A stretch of DNA of 64,000 nt from Roseburia lenta (GTDB taxonomy: Bacteria; Bacillota; Clostridia; Lachnospirales; Lachnospiraceae), in contig NZ_JACOPG010000003.1 in assembly GCF_014287435.1 (NCBI RefSeq), forward strand, positions 434,001-498,000. Reading direction: 5' to 3'. The notes beneath the pieces were generated by a model. The model saw only the letters and a list, made by a program, of their open reading frames with translations, was not told the origin of the DNA and searched no databases. Each line of letters begins with the position of its first letter. The first letter of the stretch is position 1. The translations under genes were made by a program, and so were the position numbers. This document shows, one piece after another, positions 1 to 8,043 of this stretch.

Positions 1-1
1 A

Positions 2-403
2 GTGACCGCAGAAGAAGGCTATGTGGCAGGACTGTGCAGTGGTGCTATTGGCATGGTGGATATGGACGTGGACGGCGGGCAGATCCATCTGGAAAATGTC
101 AAAGTCTCTTATGAATATACGGCGACAAACTCCGGTGTCGGCTGTCAGTTGACCTTTCGCGGAGACATCATACAAAAGGACAGCATTGATCTTTCTGCCC
201 AGAAATTGCAGGAGGCTGCCGCTGCCTATCTGGCGGGCATGATCCAAAATGCATACGAGCAAAAGGGGCTGGATCTTGCCAACTCCTATGGACATCTGCG
301 CTGCCATGATCTGGATCTTTATGAAAAATACCAGGGGCGGGCAGGGGCTTATCGGAAAGATCTGCATCTGGAAACAATCTGTAAATTCCGTGTCGTGGAA
401 TAA
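2..403 (+). CDS. Ger(x)C-type spore germination protein, C-terminal fragment (partial)
   Basis: The reading frame is open from the window edge, so the GTG at position 2 is unlikely to be the true start and the N-terminal part lies outside. The 133 visible residues resemble the C-terminal domain of Ger(x)C germinant-receptor C subunits: a beta-rich stretch, then an amphipathic helix (about residues 68-88) and a closing segment of the form LANSYGHLRCHDLDLYEKYQ, where this family usually has a 'D.fgfg..l' pattern. Such proteins are membrane-anchored lipoproteins in the spore inner membrane that act with GerA/GerB-type subunits. The downstream spoIIR gene fits a sporulation context. The assignment rests on fold-level resemblance of a fragment and is moderate. 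Confidence 0.6.
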   Translation: MTAEEGYVAGLCSGAIGMVDMDVDGGQIHLENVKVSYEYTATNSGVGCQLTFRGDIIQKDSIDLSAQKLQEAAAAYLAGMIQNAYEQKGLDLANSYGHLRCHDLDLYEKYQGRAGAYRKDLHLETICKFRVVE

Positions 404-503
404 GGATTGTATAAAAGAAAAATTTGGTTGCATACTTTGGTTAGAAACATCGGATGGATGTCCGGTGTTTCTAATCTTAAGACAGAAAGAGCAGGAAGCA
501 GAT

Positions 504-1097
504 ATGTATGCAAAAAGGAAAAATATAAGGATCGTGGCAGGACTTTTGATCGTAGGACTACTTGTCCTCATAGGGCAGAGCCGGCATTTGCAGGAGGACT
601 ACGCCAGTGAAGTCTTTCGTTTTCATGTGATCGCCAACAGTGATACTGAGGAAGATCAGGCACTCAAATTGCAGGTGCGGGATCAGGTGGGGGCTTATGT
701 TTCGGGATTGCTTGCGACAGCAAGCGATAAAAAGGAGACAGAGAGCATCATCCGTGCGCATCTGAAAGAGATTGAGAAGGTCGCGGGGCAGGAGATCGCA
801 AAAGAAGGTTATACCTATCCGGTCACGGCGGCGATCGAGGATGTGGATTTTCCGGAGAAGTTTTACGGCATTTATCATTTGCCTGCAGGTAATTATACTT
901 CCCTACAGGTGCGGATCGGTCAGGCGCAGGGCAAAAACTGGTGGTGCGTCATGTATCCCAATATGTGTTTTCGGGACAATACATATGAGGTCGTGGGAGA
1001 GGATGAAAAAGAGCAGATGTACCAGGTCTTTACCTTATATCAGTATAAAAAACTCATCGAGTCCGAGGACAAGCAGATCCGTTTCCGTTATCTCTGA
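504..1097 (+). CDS. spoIIR: Stage II sporulation protein R
   Basis: A 197-residue secreted protein. Residues 8-22 form an uncleaved-type or signal membrane segment (IRIVAGLLIVGLLVLIG). The family hallmark follows at residues 38-53, containing FRFHVIANSD and then DQALKLQVRD. In known systems SpoIIR is made in the forespore under sigma-F, is exported, and triggers the SpoIIGA protease in the mother cell to process pro-sigma-E. The ATG at 504 was chosen because it has an AGGA ribosome site about 8 bases upstream and begins directly before the hydrophobic segment; the same frame stays open further upstream but encodes unrelated residues there. No terminator was seen directly downstream. Confidence 0.92.
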   Translation: MYAKRKNIRIVAGLLIVGLLVLIGQSRHLQEDYASEVFRFHVIANSDTEEDQALKLQVRDQVGAYVSGLLATASDKKETESIIRAHLKEIEKVAGQEIAKEGYTYPVTAAIEDVDFPEKFYGIYHLPAGNYTSLQVRIGQAQGKNWWCVMYPNMCFRDNTYEVVGEDEKEQMYQVFTLYQYKKLIESEDKQIRFRYL

Positions 1098-1150
1098 TGT
1101 CCGTAAAATGTGCAGATAAAAATGCCATGGAAGAGAAGATAGGAATAGGG

Positions 1151-1156
1151 TATAAT
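1151..1156 (+). promoter_or_regulatory. Candidate -10 element for the DUF1934 gene
   Basis: A perfect TATAAT lies about 65 bases before the DUF1934 start. No good -35 hexamer is found at 16-18 bases and there is no TG extension, so only the -10 can be supported. It is nested in an inverted repeat ATAGGA...TCCTAT. Confidence 0.35.
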
Positions 1157-1222
1157 CCTATATGAGCCATCCGGGAAGCACCGGGGCTGACAGACTAAGA
1201 CAGAAAGACAAAGGATATACCA

Positions 1223-1645
1223 ATGGATAATCGTATTCTTATAGAAATGACAAGTATACAGACCGTGGATGGGCAGGCGGATACCAATCGGCTTACCTAC
1301 CACGGCAGATATCAGGAAACGGATGGAAAAGCAATCCTTCAATATATGCAGGTGGATGAGATGGGGCGTACCCGCAATAAATTGGAAGTCTGGGACGGCG
1401 GCTGCCGCATGACGACGACAGGAGATATGGGACGGGTCATGGAATTTCTTCCGGGGCAGCGCACAAGCACGCAGATGCGGACCCCTATGGGATGCATGGA
1501 TATGGATATTGTCACGCATGTCTATGAATTGGATGTTGTCAAGGAAAAAGAACCACACATGCAGATCTTACTGGTCTATGATCTCTATGTCGGTGGAAAT
1601 ACACTGGCAGAGAACCGGCTGGAAGTCCGTGTGCAACCGGCATAA
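1223..1645 (+). CDS. DUF1934 (YwiB-like) beta-barrel protein
   Basis: A 140-residue soluble protein matching the DUF1934 pattern: an N-terminal strand, a YQE..GK segment, MTTTGD..R.MEFLPGQRT in the middle, and a final strand pair with LLVYDLYVGG.....NRLEVRV. The family is a small lipocalin/calycin-like barrel common in Firmicutes and its biochemical role is not established. The ATG at 1223 has an AAAGGA site about 7 bases upstream. It stands alone between spoIIR and a convergent gene, and a strong bidirectional terminator follows. Confidence 0.82.
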   Translation: MDNRILIEMTSIQTVDGQADTNRLTYHGRYQETDGKAILQYMQVDEMGRTRNKLEVWDGGCRMTTTGDMGRVMEFLPGQRTSTQMRTPMGCMDMDIVTHVYELDVVKEKEPHMQILLVYDLYVGGNTLAENRLEVRVQPA

Positions 1646-1656
1646 AGAGAGCAAAG

Positions 1657-1689
1657 AAAAAGGCTTGTCCGTATCGGACAAGCCTTTTT
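1657..1689. terminator. Bidirectional rho-independent terminator
   Basis: A perfect 15-bp stem (AAAAAGGCTTGTCCG / CGGACAAGCCTTTTT) with a 3-base loop lies between the convergent DUF1934 gene and the gene at 1698-2171. It has a run of T on the exit side in both directions. Confidence 0.93.
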
Positions 1690-1697
1690 GATATGTC

Positions 1698-2171
1698 TTA
1701 TTTGCTGGCATTGAGTTCTTTCTGCTTGCGCAGTGCCCAAGCACGAAGCCCCTTTTTCTTCTTTTTGCCATCTTCGGATTCTGTTTTTCCGTGCAATCCG
1801 CGAACACTTGTGATGTAAAGTCCGCTGACTCTTGCCTTGACTTCCTTCTTTACAGGAATCTCATCAAAGATCGTCGCATCACAGATCAGTGACATGACCT
1901 TTGGACCAACCTTGGCCTTAACGATCGGCAACTTGGACAACTTTGCATAGAAAGGTGTCTGTGCGATCACTTGCTCCGGCAGACCGGAATCTTTGATCCG
2001 TAACTTTTTCTTGTCGATGATAAGCATTGTCACATTCTGGGCGGTTGCCTCCACCTGTGCGTTTTGCTCTTCCTGTTTCTTTTCGGCACGCTTGCCAAGG
2101 AAATACAATCCAATGATCAGCGCAACGAGAATGACCAATACAACAATCAATACAATCCAACCAGTACTCAT
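1698..2171 (-). CDS. Single-pass membrane protein of unknown function
   Basis: A 157-residue protein with one strong N-terminal membrane helix (about residues 4-26, WIVLIVVLVILVALIIGLYF), a charged KRAEKKQEEQ linker, then a cytoplasmic domain of about 90 residues with a KVGPKVMSLICDATIFDEIPV core and a basic C-terminus rich in lysine. I recognise no named domain, although proteins of this shape are common in Lachnospiraceae. Translation starts at the ATG at 2171 behind an AGGAGG site about 8 bases away. It is a single-gene unit, convergent with the DUF1934 gene. Confidence 0.8.
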   Translation of the reverse strand: MSTGWIVLIVVLVILVALIIGLYFLGKRAEKKQEEQNAQVEATAQNVTMLIIDKKKLRIKDSGLPEQVIAQTPFYAKLSKLPIVKAKVGPKVMSLICDATIFDEIPVKKEVKARVSGLYITSVRGLHGKTESEDGKKKKKGLRAWALRKQKELNASK

Positions 2172-2319
2172 TCCGTTATCCTCCTAAAAATATCGGAGTT
2201 CATTGTAGCATTATTCCCCTAAAAAAGCAATGGATGTGTCATATTGTAGATGGAATTTACATAAATTCATAGTGGATGATGGGACGGATCCGATCCCAGT
2301 GTGGAGAAAGGATGGAAAA

Positions 2320-2685
2320 ATGAAAGAGACAAAGGTGCGAAGGGGATGCGTTGTGCGCAGCCTGCTTGTCATGTATATTATCAGTGGATTATTGTTGGTA
2401 CTTTTAGCCCTTATCGTGTCACGTGTGGAAAAAGAGGATGCAGTCGCCCAGGTCGGCGTGATCGTCATCTATGTGCTTTCCTGCGGTATCGGGGGCTTTG
2501 TCCTGGGAAAATGGAAGAAAAGGCAGAAGTTTTTGTGGGGGCTTTTGGTTGGGATCTTATATGTGGCAACCCTGCTTGGGGCAGCCCTCTGGATCCAGAA
2601 AGGAAGCCTGCCGCCCATCCCCTATATGGGAACTGCATCTGCCATCTGCATCGGATCGGCAATGCTGGGCGGTATGCTGAGTTGA
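2320..2685 (+). CDS. TIGR04086-like four-helix membrane protein
   Basis: A 121-residue hydrophobic protein with about four membrane segments (near residues 12-33, 42-63, 70-90 and 100-120) and a basic loop GKWKKRQK in the middle. Its size, topology and position directly upstream of the SCIFF gene match the TIGR04086-type membrane proteins often found beside SCIFF loci in Clostridia; the function is unknown. The start at 2320 was preferred over an upstream in-frame ATG because it has an AAGGA site close by and begins immediately before the first membrane helix. An involvement in peptide export or maturation is inference from position only. Confidence 0.7.
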   Translation: MKETKVRRGCVVRSLLVMYIISGLLLVLLALIVSRVEKEDAVAQVGVIVIYVLSCGIGGFVLGKWKKRQKFLWGLLVGILYVATLLGAALWIQKGSLPPIPYMGTASAICIGSAMLGGMLS

Positions 2686-2719
2686 GGAAGCAGAAAAAAT
2701 GCTTTTCCTTTAGGCACTT

Positions 2720-2731
2720 GTATGCTATAAT
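2720..2731 (+). promoter_or_regulatory. Extended -10 promoter for the SCIFF gene
   Basis: A TGCTATAAT extended -10 element (TATAAT at 2726-2731) lies about 37 bases before the SCIFF start. The region at the expected -35 position (TTTTCC) is poor, which is usual for extended -10 promoters. Confidence 0.55.
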
Positions 2732-2767
2732 ATAGCGTAATCAAGCAGTAAAGGAGAGATATTTACA

Positions 2768-2911
2768 ATGAAACATGTACAGACATTAAATACAAAGAAG
2801 TTACAGAACACAGTAAAGAAGGGTGGATGCGGCGAGTGCCAGACATCTTGCCAGTCTGCATGCAAGACATCTTGTACTGTAGGTAACCAGTCTTGCGAGA
2901 ACAATCGCTAA
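2768..2911 (+). CDS. scfA: SCIFF ranthipeptide precursor (six cysteines in forty-five)
   Basis: A 47-residue peptide. The N-terminal leader MKHVQTLNTKKLQNTVKKGG is followed by a core with six cysteines at residues 21, 24, 28, 32, 36 and 43. This matches the SCIFF family (TIGR03973), whose radical-SAM maturase installs thioether links from cysteines to nearby residues. The start has an AAAGGAGAG ribosome site. The maturase gene lies 136 bases downstream, as in other Clostridia. The role of the mature peptide is not established; a housekeeping or signalling role is usually proposed because of its near-universal presence in Clostridia. Confidence 0.95.
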   Translation: MKHVQTLNTKKLQNTVKKGGCGECQTSCQSACKTSCTVGNQSCENNR

Positions 2912-2931
2912 TCATCATATTTGTACAATGC

Positions 2932-2960
2932 GGAGCGTCCTACTTTTCGTGGGAGGCTCC
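2932..2960 (+). terminator. Stem-loop between the SCIFF and maturase genes
   Basis: GGAGCGTCCTAC pairs with GTGGGAGGCTCC across a 5-base loop, with one G-U pair and one mismatch. No T-run follows, so it may be a processing, stability or attenuation element that sets a high peptide-to-enzyme ratio rather than a full terminator. Confidence 0.5.
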
Positions 2961-2992
2961 ATTCTGTAGTTAAAACAAGAAAAAGTACACGC

Positions 2993-3018
2993 GACCGTAC
3001 GCTTGATAGCGTTCGGTC
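2993..3018 (+). promoter_or_regulatory. Second stem-loop upstream of scfB
   Basis: GACCGTACGC pairs with GCGTTCGGTC (one mismatch) over a 6-base loop and ends 16 bases before the AAGGAGG site of scfB. It could affect initiation or mRNA stability of the maturase; this is inference. Confidence 0.4.
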
Positions 3019-3047
3019 ATTTGTGCGTTTATAGAAGGAGGACTATT

Positions 3048-4424
3048 TTGGTTCATCAATACAAAATGGGCGGTTACAATATCGTGATCGATGTCAACAG
3101 CGGAGCCATTCATGTGGTGGATGACATGACCTACGATATGATTGAGATGTATGAGTCATCCGATAAGGACAGCATTTTTGCAGAGATGGCAAAACGCTAC
3201 CCGGATCACAAGGATGAGATCGCAGAAGTCTGGGACGAGATCGCAGAACTGATCGCCGCAGAGGAATTATTTACAAAGGACTCATACGAGCCTTATATCA
3301 CAGATTTTGCCAAGAGACCTACGGTTGTCAAGGCACTGTGTTTACATATTGCCCACGATTGCAACCTGGCATGCCAGTATTGCTTTGCAGAGGAGGGCGA
3401 GTATCACGGCAAACGTGAACTCATGTCTTACGAAGTCGGCAGAAAGGCATTGGATTTTCTGGTTGCCAATTCCGGCAATCGCCGCAACTTAGAGGTGGAT
3501 TTCTTTGGCGGAGAGCCGCTGATGAATTTTCAGGTTGTTAAGGATCTGGTCGCATACGGCAGGAGTCTGGAGGAAACACATGACAAAAAGTTCCGCTTTA
3601 CGCTTACGACCAATGGCGTGCTTTTAAATGATGACATCATGGAATTTGCCAACAAAGAGATGGGCAACGTGGTCTTGAGTATCGACGGCAGAAAAGAAGT
3701 CCATGACCGCATGAGACCTTTCCGCAAGGGGGCAGGATCTTATGATCTGATCGTACCGAAGTTCCAGAAGTTCGCGGACAGCCGCCATCAGGAAAAATAC
3801 TATGTGCGTGGAACCTTTACCCATAACAATCTGGATTTCTCTAAGGATGTCCTGCATTTAGCAGACCTTGGTTTCAAGCAGATCTCGGTAGAGCCGGTCG
3901 TTGCACAGGAGACAGATTCCTATGCGATCCGCGAGGAGGACTTGCCACAGTTGATGGAAGAATACGAAAATCTGGCATTGGAGATGGTAAAACGTCATGG
4001 AAAAGAAAATGACTTCAACTTCTTCCACTTTATGATCGATTTAGAAGGCGGTCCTTGTGTGGCAAAACGTTTGTCAGGTTGTGGATCAGGAACGGAATAT
4101 TTAGCAGTAACACCGACAGGTGATCTTTATCCTTGCCATCAGTTTGTTGGAAATACCGACTTTTTGATGGGAAATGTGGATGATGGCGTGGTCAATACAG
4201 ACCTGCGTGACGAGTTCAAGTCCTGCAATGTCTATGCCAAGGACAAGTGCAGGGAATGTTTTGCAAGGTTTTATTGTAGTGGTGGATGTGCAGCCAATTC
4301 TTACAACTTCCATGGCGATATCCATAATGCATACGATATAGGATGTGCACTTCAGAAAAAACGTGTTGAATGTGCCATTATGATAAAAGCGGCATTGGCT
4401 GCAAAAGAAGGAGAAGAAGTATGA
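3048..4424 (+). CDS. scfB: SCIFF maturase, radical SAM/SPASM thioether-forming enzyme
   Basis: A 458-residue protein. The start is the TTG at 3048, six bases after a perfect AAGGAGG; it gives MVHQYKMGGYNIVIDVNSG, the usual N-terminus of this family, whereas the longer frame has no ribosome site. The radical-SAM cluster motif is C105-x3-C109-x2-C112 (CNLACQYC). The C-terminal SPASM region is rich in cysteine: SGCGSG, LYPCHQF, then CNVYAKDKCRECFARFYCSGGCAAN, ligating two auxiliary 4Fe-4S clusters. The enzyme cleaves SAM and forms thioether bonds in the SCIFF core. Its last 4 bases overlap the start of secDF (ATGA), so the two are translationally coupled. Confidence 0.95.
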   Translation: MVHQYKMGGYNIVIDVNSGAIHVVDDMTYDMIEMYESSDKDSIFAEMAKRYPDHKDEIAEVWDEIAELIAAEELFTKDSYEPYITDFAKRPTVVKALCLHIAHDCNLACQYCFAEEGEYHGKRELMSYEVGRKALDFLVANSGNRRNLEVDFFGGEPLMNFQVVKDLVAYGRSLEETHDKKFRFTLTTNGVLLNDDIMEFANKEMGNVVLSIDGRKEVHDRMRPFRKGAGSYDLIVPKFQKFADSRHQEKYYVRGTFTHNNLDFSKDVLHLADLGFKQISVEPVVAQETDSYAIREEDLPQLMEEYENLALEMVKRHGKENDFNFFHFMIDLEGGPCVAKRLSGCGSGTEYLAVTPTGDLYPCHQFVGNTDFLMGNVDDGVVNTDLRDEFKSCNVYAKDKCRECFARFYCSGGCAANSYNFHGDIHNAYDIGCALQKKRVECAIMIKAALAAKEGEEV

Positions 4425-6703
4425 AACGATTAAAGAAAGGGCAGGGAGTAGCGTGGCTTGTAGTCCTGCTTGCCTGCATTGTCGGATTTGGTTATCTGGC
4501 ATGGAATATTGTGACAGCGACCGTTTCCGGCAAAGATGATTTTGACATCCGTCTGGGTCTTGACCTTGCAGGTGGTGTCAGCATTACTTATCAGGTTGTG
4601 GGAGATACCCCGTCCAGCGAAGACTTAAACGATACGGTCACCAAGTTACAGAAGCGTATCGAAAATGAACTGGGATCCGACTCCTCTACAACAGAGGCGA
4701 GTGTTTATCCGGTCGGTGATGACAGAATCACTGTTGAGATTCCAGGTGTTAAGGATGCTAATGCACTTTTAGCAGAACTGGGAACGCCGGGCTCTATTTA
4801 TTTCATCGCGCAGACAGATGCTGCTGGAAACCAGAACTATTCTTATGACAGCACGACCGGTGGTTATAAGTTGAATTATGACCTGAATGATCTGATCGCA
4901 AATGGTTCCGTTATTTTGCAGGGGTCTGATGTAAAAAATGCTACGGCTACCAATCAGCAGAACCAGACAACAGGAGCAACAGAGCCGGTGGTATCTATTA
5001 GCTTGACAGATGCCGGAACAAAGGCATTTGCGGATGCAACCACAACGGCTTACGCAAGAGGTGAATCTATCGGTATCTACTATGACGGACAGTTTGTCAG
5101 TGTACCAAAGGTAAATGCAGCCATCACAGATGGCAAGTGTGTTATCGAGGGTATGAGTGATTTTGATGAGGCAGACAGTCTTGCTTCTTATATCCGTATT
5201 GGTGGTCTGAATCTGGAACTGGAAGAGTTGCAGTCAGAAGTCGTAGGCGCACAACTGGGAAGCAGCGCATTATCTACCAGTTTGCTTGCAGCAGCCATCG
5301 GTCTGATCATTGTCATGATCTTCCTTATGATCATGTACCGTGTGCCGGGTGTGGCAGCGTCCCTTGCTTTAGCACTTTACACAGGACTTATGTTATTTAT
5401 CCTGTGGGCATTTGATATTACCCTTACATTGCCGGGTATCGCCGGTATCATCCTTTCCATCGGTATGGCGGTGGATGCCAACGTTATCATTTTTGCCCGC
5501 ATCCGTGAAGAGATTGCGGCAGGCAAGAGTGTGATCGCAGCCATTGAGATTGGATTTAAGAAAGCACTTTCTGCCATTGTTGATGGTAATGTGACAACAT
5601 TGATCGCAGCAGCGGTTCTTGGTGTTTTAGGTTCCGGTACGGTAAAGGGATTTGCCATTACCTTAGCGCTTGGTGTTGTTCTTTCTATGTTTACCGCCTT
5701 GGTCATCACAAGAATTTTGATGAACGCTCTGTATGCAGTAGGACTCCGTGATCAGAAGTTCTATGGCAAGGCAAAGGCAATGAAGAATATCAACTTCATG
5801 AGCAAGAAGGCAGTCTTCTTTGCCTGCTCTATCCTGGTGATCTGTGTCGGCTTTGTCGGCATGGGCGTACATGGTGCAAAGGGAGATAAGGCATTAAATT
5901 ATAGTCTGGAATTTTTGGGCGGTACTTCAACAACCGTAGAATTTAACGAAGCCTACACTTTGGCACAGGCAGATGATGAAATCGTGCCAAAGATCGCTGA
6001 GGTCATCGGCAATAATGACGTCCAGACACAGGTTGTTGATAATACCAATCAGATCATCTTTAAGACCAGAAGTCTGGATCTGGAGCAGAGAGAAGCACTC
6101 AATACCATGTTAGAAAATGATTATGGTGTAGACGAGAGCGCGATCACTTCTTCCAATATTGGTTCTACCATCAGTGGAGAGATGCGTTCACAGTCTTTGC
6201 TTGCTGTTATCGTAGCAGCATTCTTTATGCTTCTTTACATCTGGTTCCGCTTTAAAGATATCCGGTTTGCAAGTAGTGCCATCATTGCCCTGATCCATGA
6301 TGTGCTTGTGGTACTGGCACTTTATGCAGTTGCACGTATTTCTGTGGGCAGCGCATTTATTGCATGTATGCTTACGGTTATCGGTTATTCTGTCAATGAT
6401 ACGATCGTTATCTTTGACCGTATCCGTGAAAATAAAAAAGTACTTCGTGATGAGACACCGGAGAGTCTGCAGACACTGGCAAATGAGAGTATCACGCAGA
6501 CACTTTCCAGATCCATCAGTACCTCCTTTACGACAGTTGTTATGGTACTTATGCTTCTGATTCTTGGTGTAACAAGTATCCGCGAATTTGCATTGCCACT
6601 TTTGGTTGGTATTGTATGCGGTACTTATTCTTCTATCTGCATCGCTACAGAATTATGGTATGTGATGAAGGTACATATTAAGGGAAAAAAGAAGGCAAAC
6701 TAA
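4421..6703 (+). CDS. secDF: SecD-SecF fusion, protein translocase subunit
   Basis: A 760-residue membrane protein made of SecD followed by SecF. After the first helix (about residues 10-28), a LGLDLAGG motif opens the SecD periplasmic-type domain. A six-helix block follows at roughly 285-440 with GIAGIILSIGMAVDANVIIFARIREE, the conserved SecD motif. The SecF half (about 465-755) has its own LEFLGGT motif and the second block with VIGYSVNDTIVIFDRIREN. SecDF uses the proton gradient to assist SecYEG export. It starts inside the stop of scfB, and that linkage to the SCIFF maturase is common in Clostridia. Fusion of the two halves is also known in Bacillus. Confidence 0.95.
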   Translation: MKRLKKGQGVAWLVVLLACIVGFGYLAWNIVTATVSGKDDFDIRLGLDLAGGVSITYQVVGDTPSSEDLNDTVTKLQKRIENELGSDSSTTEASVYPVGDDRITVEIPGVKDANALLAELGTPGSIYFIAQTDAAGNQNYSYDSTTGGYKLNYDLNDLIANGSVILQGSDVKNATATNQQNQTTGATEPVVSISLTDAGTKAFADATTTAYARGESIGIYYDGQFVSVPKVNAAITDGKCVIEGMSDFDEADSLASYIRIGGLNLELEELQSEVVGAQLGSSALSTSLLAAAIGLIIVMIFLMIMYRVPGVAASLALALYTGLMLFILWAFDITLTLPGIAGIILSIGMAVDANVIIFARIREEIAAGKSVIAAIEIGFKKALSAIVDGNVTTLIAAAVLGVLGSGTVKGFAITLALGVVLSMFTALVITRILMNALYAVGLRDQKFYGKAKAMKNINFMSKKAVFFACSILVICVGFVGMGVHGAKGDKALNYSLEFLGGTSTTVEFNEAYTLAQADDEIVPKIAEVIGNNDVQTQVVDNTNQIIFKTRSLDLEQREALNTMLENDYGVDESAITSSNIGSTISGEMRSQSLLAVIVAAFFMLLYIWFRFKDIRFASSAIIALIHDVLVVLALYAVARISVGSAFIACMLTVIGYSVNDTIVIFDRIRENKKVLRDETPESLQTLANESITQTLSRSISTSFTTVVMVLMLLILGVTSIREFALPLLVGIVCGTYSSICIATELWYVMKVHIKGKKKAN

Positions 6704-6744
6704 GATAGGTTACTTGTAAACATGCACATCATAAGGAGGAAAGG

Positions 6745-7983
6745 ATGTACACATTAGAAGATATCAAAGCAGTAGATCCACAGATTGCAGATGCCATTAC
6801 GGCAGAGTTTGGCAGACAGTCCAGCCATATCGAACTGATCGCTTCGGAAAACTGGGTGAGTCCGGCCGTGATGTCGGCAATGGGCAGTGTACTGACCAAC
6901 AAGTACGCAGAGGGTTATCCCGGAAAGCGGTACTATGGCGGATGTGAGTGTGTTGATGTGGTAGAAGAATTGGCAAGAGAGCGTGCTAAAAAATTATTTG
7001 GATGCGACTATGTCAATGTACAGCCACATTCCGGGGCTCAGGCAAACATGGCAGTGCAGTTTGCCGTACTAAAGCCGGGAGATACTGTGATGGGTATGAA
7101 TTTGGATCACGGCGGTCATCTGACCCATGGATCACCAGTCAACTTCTCAGGTACTTATTTCCATATTGTTCCTTATGGTGTGAATGATGAGGGATTTATT
7201 GATTATGATGAGGTGGAGCGCCTTGCAAAAGAATGTCATCCTAAGATGATCATTGCAGGTGCATCTGCTTATGCAAGAGCCATTGATTTCAAGCGTTTCC
7301 GTCAGATCGCCGATATGGTAGATGCGGTGCTCATGGTTGATATGGCACATATTGCCGGTCTTGTTGCAACAGGTTTGCATGAAAGTCCGGTTCCTTATGC
7401 GGATGTTGTTACGACAACGACCCATAAGACTTTACGTGGTCCGCGTGGTGGTATGATCATGGCTACCGCAGAGGCGAATGAAAAATATAACTTCAATAAG
7501 GCTGTATTCCCTGGAACACAGGGCGGTCCGCTCATGCATGTGATCGCAGCCAAGGCAGTCTGCTTCCAGGAAGCCTTGCAGCCGGAGTTTAAGGTCTACA
7601 TGAAACAGGTGGCTGACAATGCACAGGCACTTGCAAAAGGCTTGCAGGATAGAGATATCAAGATCGTATCCGGTGGTACTGACAATCACTTGATGCTTGT
7701 CGATCTGACCCCATATGATCTGACAGGAAAGGCAGTTGAAAAGTGGCTGGATGATGCACACATCACCGCCAATAAAAATACCATTCCGAACGATCCGAAG
7801 AGCCCATTTGTTACAAGCGGTATCCGTCTTGGTACACCGGCAGCTACAAGCAGAGGCTTGAAGGAAGACGACTTTGATCGTGTTGCAGAGGCAATCGCCA
7901 GCGTGATCAAGGAAGGCGAAGATGGCGTGGCAAAGGCGCGCAAGATTGTGGACGAACTCACAGATAAATATCCGTTGAAGTAA
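6745..7983 (+). CDS. glyA: Serine hydroxymethyltransferase
   Basis: A 412-residue cytosolic PLP enzyme of full family length that interconverts serine and glycine with transfer of the C1 unit to tetrahydrofolate. Typical blocks are visible: [11 protein letters not shown] near residue 25, [13 protein letters not shown] near 55-70, and the PLP-lysine motif [14 protein letters not shown] near 225-240. The GVRLGTPA equivalent reads [13 protein letters not shown] near 353. The ATG at 6745 follows AAGGAGGAAAGG. It sits 41 bases after secDF and 60 bases before serS, a plausible serine-related grouping. Confidence 0.97.
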   Translation: MYTLEDIKAVDPQIADAITAEFGRQSSHIELIASENWVSPAVMSAMGSVLTNKYAEGYPGKRYYGGCECVDVVEELARERAKKLFGCDYVNVQPHSGAQANMAVQFAVLKPGDTVMGMNLDHGGHLTHGSPVNFSGTYFHIVPYGVNDEGFIDYDEVERLAKECHPKMIIAGASAYARAIDFKRFRQIADMVDAVLMVDMAHIAGLVATGLHESPVPYADVVTTTTHKTLRGPRGGMIMATAEANEKYNFNKAVFPGTQGGPLMHVIAAKAVCFQEALQPEFKVYMKQVADNAQALAKGLQDRDIKIVSGGTDNHLMLVDLTPYDLTGKAVEKWLDDAHITANKNTIPNDPKSPFVTSGIRLGTPAATSRGLKEDDFDRVAEAIASVIKEGEDGVAKARKIVDELTDKYPLK

Positions 7984-8043
7984 TAACTTTGCTGCGAAGC
8001 AGTGGGATTACCAATAGATTTTTGATAATGGAAGGAAAACAAA

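Noticed and set aside
249..503. N-terminal extension of SpoIIR starting at 249
   Set aside because: The extension overlaps the Ger(x)C fragment in another frame, has no ribosome site, and would bury the signal segment of SpoIIR.
1088..1558. Long reading frame on the minus strand opposite the DUF1934 gene
   Set aside because: It is antisense to a well-supported gene, has a His/Cys-rich composition typical of shadow frames, and has no ribosome site.
7984..8043. Possible T-box leader before serS
   Set aside because: The gap is only 60 bases, with one short hairpin and no specifier loop or TGGN motif, so a T-box cannot fit.
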